Shown one piece after another: positions 13,993 through 15,581 of a DNA stretch of 15,581 nt. The notes beneath the pieces were generated by a model, which had not been told where the DNA came from, did no database searches, and saw only the letters and a program-made list of their open reading frames with translations. Location of the stretch: assembly GCA_964384625.1 (NCBI GenBank), contig CAYLNH010000170.1:1-15581 (forward strand). Direction: 5' to 3'. The stretch is from CAYLNH01 sp964384625. Its GTDB lineage: Bacteria > Verrucomicrobiota > Lentisphaeria > JABSQK01. Both the position numbers and the translations under genes were made by a program. Every line of letters begins with the position of its first letter. Positions within the stretch are counted from its first letter, which is position 1.

Positions 13993-14778
13993 CTACGTGT
14001 CTTCTGCCGCCGGGAGGTCCTTCATCAGTTCATCCAACTGCTCCTGCAGCTTGCCGTAGTGCGCCCCGCGCCAGTAGACCTTGCCGCAGCCCTCGCATTG
14101 GTAGAAACGCTCGTAGTTGCGGCGCGTGCCCGGCGGAATCCGGTCCGCAATGTCTTCCTTGCGCACCGCCTGCAGACGGCGGCTGCAGGCCACACAGCGT
14201 GAGAACGGCGCGATGAAACGCGCCAGATCCAGGCGCCCAAGGACCTCCTGCGCCTGCTCCAGCGGCTGGTCCGAACGCAGAAAAAACCCGTGATCAATGC
14301 AGCGGCGCTTGAGCAATCCACGATCCCGCGTCAGCATGATCCGGTTCTCCCGGGCGCAAGTCTCGGCCAGGATCGCATCATCCCATGGCTCCTCGTAATA
14401 GCAGTCGAGGCCGAGCAGGCGCAGGTAACGCACCAGACGCCCCAGGTGGACGTCTGCCAGGAACCGCGGTTCGTCCAGCAGCGGTCGCCCCAGCCGGGAC
14501 TCGCGCGTGACGTCCACCGGGTCATCGCCGGGAAAGGCGGCAATCCGGTCGCCGTCCGTCACGGGGTAGTCAAATCCCACCTCGGCGTCGTTTGCCGTGA
14601 TGCGCATGACCTCGGGATGGGGCACGCCCACCGACTCGATCAGGTCTTTCACCGACCGGCCGCCGGCGGCGGCAACCTGGCGCACTGCGGCACCGTCGGT
14701 GAAATCAACGAGGTCGCCGTGGATCGTCAATTGCGTTGTTTGCGTCTTCGTTGGAATCCTCCTTGGAAACCGGCGCAC
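13993..14778 (-). CDS. Ub-Mut7C protein: ubiquitin-like domain plus Mut7-C (PIN-like) RNase domain and zinc ribbon
   Basis: This is a three-part protein of up to 261 residues. Residues 15-88 are a ubiquitin/ThiS-like beta-grasp (QLTIHGDLVDFTD...VTDGDRIAAFP). Residues 105-190 are the Mut7-C PIN-like domain, with the family hallmark FLADVHLGRLVRYLRLLGLD (D109) and acidic D133/D134 and D152 in IMLTRDRGLL. Residues 195-231 form a zinc ribbon (CVAC 195-198, CEGC 228-231). The family is predicted to cut RNA; its cellular target is not established. The start is unclear. GTG 14778 is the first ordinary start in frame but has no ribosome-binding site, whereas AAGGAGG lies inside this reading and points to an in-frame ACG at 14751. 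A protein starting there would begin M-K-T-Q right before the ubiquitin-like domain, as expected. It is upstream of uvrA on the same strand, possibly co-transcribed. Confidence 0.9.
   Translation of the reverse strand: MRRFPRRIPTKTQTTQLTIHGDLVDFTDGAAVRQVAAAGGRSVKDLIESVGVPHPEVMRITANDAEVGFDYPVTDGDRIAAFPGDDPVDVTRESRLGRPLLDEPRFLADVHLGRLVRYLRLLGLDCYYEEPWDDAILAETCARENRIMLTRDRGLLKRRCIDHGFFLRSDQPLEQAQEVLGRLDLARFIAPFSRCVACSRRLQAVRKEDIADRIPPGTRRNYERFYQCEGCGKVYWRGAHYGKLQEQLDELMKDLPAAEDT
14758..14764 (-). promoter_or_regulatory. Perfect Shine-Dalgarno pointing to a non-standard ACG start
   Basis: AAGGAGG on the minus strand is followed after six bases by ACG (14751-14749) in the Ub-Mut7C frame. No ATG, GTG or TTG stands at a usable distance; the next, TTG at 14730, is 27 bases away and would cut into the first beta strand. 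Confidence 0.6.
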
Positions 14779-14858
14779 CGTTGATGCTGAAGGCGCACTG
14801 TCAGAGCCGAGGGCAACGCCCCTGGACCACGCAGCCCGGGAACGACACCCCGGCAGAC

Positions 14859-14897
14859 GCCAGCCCCACCGCCGGCGGCGCCGGCGGTGGGGCTGGC
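14859..14897. repeat. 18-bp perfect GC-rich hairpin
   Basis: GCCAGCCCCACCGCCGGC (14859-14876) is followed by a 3-base loop and its exact complement (14880-14897). No T-run follows on either strand, so it is not a standard terminator. It lies upstream of the Ub-Mut7C gene, in a region without genes. Confidence 0.8.
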
Positions 14898-15182
14898 CCG
14901 GCGGCCTGAACGGCCCCGCCAGGCAGCTGCAGGGCCCGCGAAAAGTTTTCCGCGGCGGCGCCGGCGGAGTGTCGGCCGTCCTTCAGTTTCGCCTTCGCTC
15001 CGACTTCCCTGCCTTTGGCTCCGGACATGGTAAACATGCTTGCCGGGTCCGGAGCCAAAGGCGAAGCTCGTGGTGTGCCCGCTGAACTGAAAGGGGTATA
15101 GATACAGGTGCCGCGAAAACCCTTCCGCGAACAGCTTCGCCTCAGGATCGACTGCGTTTCAGTCGCTACGCATCAATGTTTT
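14898..15182. other. Gene-free stretch with inverted repeats
   Basis: ORFs crossing this stretch on both strands consist of translated palindromes and lack ribosome-binding sites. It contains a near-palindrome CGCGAAAA-G-TTTTCCGCG around 14937-14954, the long inverted repeat at 15011-15062, loosely flanked by CCTTCAGTT (14980-14988) and AACTGAAAGG (15085-15094), and small stems near 15127-15162. This is typical of dispersed intergenic repeats and not of a gene. Confidence 0.5.
15011..15062. repeat. 16-bp perfect inverted repeat with 20-base loop
   Basis: GCCTTTGGCTCCGGAC (15011-15026) has its exact complement at 15047-15062. The loop carries a small inner stem (CATG/CATG). It is strong enough to form a cruciform or RNA hairpin and is not followed by a T-run. 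Confidence 0.8.
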
Positions 15183-15206
15183 GCCCATTCTGCCTGCAGG
15201 ATGGGC
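15183..15206. repeat. Hairpin GCCCATTCTGC / GCAGGATGGGC
   Basis: An 11-base stem with one G-T pair and a tight 2-base tip lies seven bases before the compound palindrome, and it may be part of the same element. Confidence 0.55.
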
Positions 15207-15212
15207 TTCCTT

Positions 15213-15333
15213 GTTGGAGTTCACAGCTGCAGTTGTGTCCAGCCTTCAGGGCGTTTCGGACACAGCTGAAGCTGTGTGGCGGACAACGTCCTGAAGGCTG
15301 CCGAACAGGCAGCAGCGAAGCGGCAACTCCAAC
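15213..15333. repeat. Compound nested palindrome (REP/MITE-like element)
   Basis: The outer arms are GTTGGAGTT (15213-15221) and AACTCCAAC (15325-15333). Inside, a 15-base stem with one mismatch (15241-15255 with 15285-15299, AGCCTTCAGG core) encloses ACACAGCT-GA-AGCTGTGT (15260-15277), a perfect 8-bp hairpin. The left shoulder has the near-palindrome CACAGCTGCAGTTGTG. The element carries no ORF of note. The bounded, nested form and its related heading at 10253-10241 suggest a mobile or dispersed palindromic repeat. Confidence 0.65.
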
Positions 15334-15455
15334 GAAGAACGCCGACCACTGTCGCTTACCCTCTTTGCACCTCGTGTAGCTGCACGATGCGCGAAAAGGG
15401 TTGGCGGCGATGTCCAACCTCAGGAAGTTCGCGGATTCTACTCCTCCGGTCCGAA

Positions 15456-15483
15456 AAATACCCCCGTCAGCTTGTCTGACGGG
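15456..15483 (-). terminator. Rho-independent terminator facing left
   Basis: On the minus strand a perfect 8-bp stem (CCCGTCAG 15463-15470 with CTGACGGG 15476-15483, 5-base loop) is followed by GGTATTTTT. This is a standard terminator for a minus-strand gene that must lie to the right of the window. Confidence 0.65.
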
Positions 15484-15533
15484 TGAATACGTTGTTTAGA
15501 GTCTGGCCCCGGCCATTTCCTTCTCCCCACGTG

Positions 15534-15571
15534 CTCAGCGGCGTTGCGAGCGCGCTCGCAACGCCGCTGAG
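15534..15571. repeat. 38-base perfect palindrome, probable fold-back artefact
   Basis: The sequence from CTCAGCGGCG to CGCCGCTGAG equals its own reverse complement over all 38 bases, with no loop. Its right edge is flush with adapter sequence, so the right half (after about 15552) may be a copy of the left half made during library end repair. Confidence 0.85.
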
Positions 15572-15581
15572 AGATCGGAAG
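15572..15581 (+). other. Illumina adapter remnant (AGATCGGAAG)
   Basis: The last ten bases match the start of the Illumina TruSeq adapter exactly and begin where the palindrome ends. They are not genomic. Confidence 0.85.

Noticed and set aside
14801..15058. 85-codon minus-strand ORF in the right-hand spacer
   Set aside because: It consists largely of translated arms of the 14859-14897 and 15011-15062 palindromes and has no ribosome-binding site.
15166..15479. Short ORFs across the compound palindrome
   Set aside because: Cys-rich translations on both strands come from the repeat arms; there is no start signal.

Overview
This is a high-GC bacterial contig carrying ten recognisable protein genes and two gene-poor stretches rich in inverted repeats. 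KatG, UvrA and a Ub-Mut7C protein do not place the organism. The combination of a zinc-ribbon Ser/Thr kinase-like protein with a low-complexity tail, long GC-rich spacers with palindromes, and several lineage-specific small proteins suggests a PVC-type bacterium (Lentisphaerota, Kiritimatiellota or Verrucomicrobiota). That assignment is an impression from gene style, not a proven placement. The right edge ends in the first ten bases of the Illumina adapter, so this is probably an entire short-read contig, truncated at both ends.

Plus-strand block, 3-9939. The window opens inside katG (C-terminal half of a catalase-peroxidase). A spacer follows, then a 277-residue protein with three Cys clusters, closed by a terminator. 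Next is a three-gene exporter operon: a short HlyD-type adaptor and two half-size ABC exporters. The two ABC subunits form a textbook asymmetric pair. The first has complete catalytic residues but an LSAGQ signature. The second has LSGGQ but a D-D Walker B and a Gln in place of the switch His. A new promoter (TTTAAA-17-TATAGT) then drives a translationally coupled trio: a zinc-ribbon pseudokinase with a repetitive Pro/Ala/Glu tail, a HEAT-like helical protein and a 137-residue protein of unknown function. The trio ends in a 9-bp hairpin, shared with a converging gene.

Minus-strand block, 9983-14778. A 63-residue basic protein has a strong ribosome-binding site and a candidate extended -10 promoter; seven A/T tracts phased at about 10 bp lie upstream. 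After an ~800-base stretch without a convincing gene come uvrA (complete nucleotide-excision-repair damage sensor) and, upstream of it, a Ub-Mut7C protein. The latter's only good Shine-Dalgarno sits six bases before an in-frame ACG. The uvrA leader has three 12-bp direct repeats abutting a candidate -10.

Right end, 14779-15581. There is no convincing gene. The stretch holds an 18-bp perfect hairpin, a 16-bp inverted repeat, a compound nested palindrome bounded by GTTGGAGTT/AACTCCAAC, and a terminator that points leftward and implies a minus-strand gene beyond the window. The last 48 bases are a 38-base perfect palindrome flush against adapter sequence, which looks like a library artefact and not genome.

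The most unusual biology is the pseudokinase operon. The best-supported functional prediction is the heterodimeric exporter.
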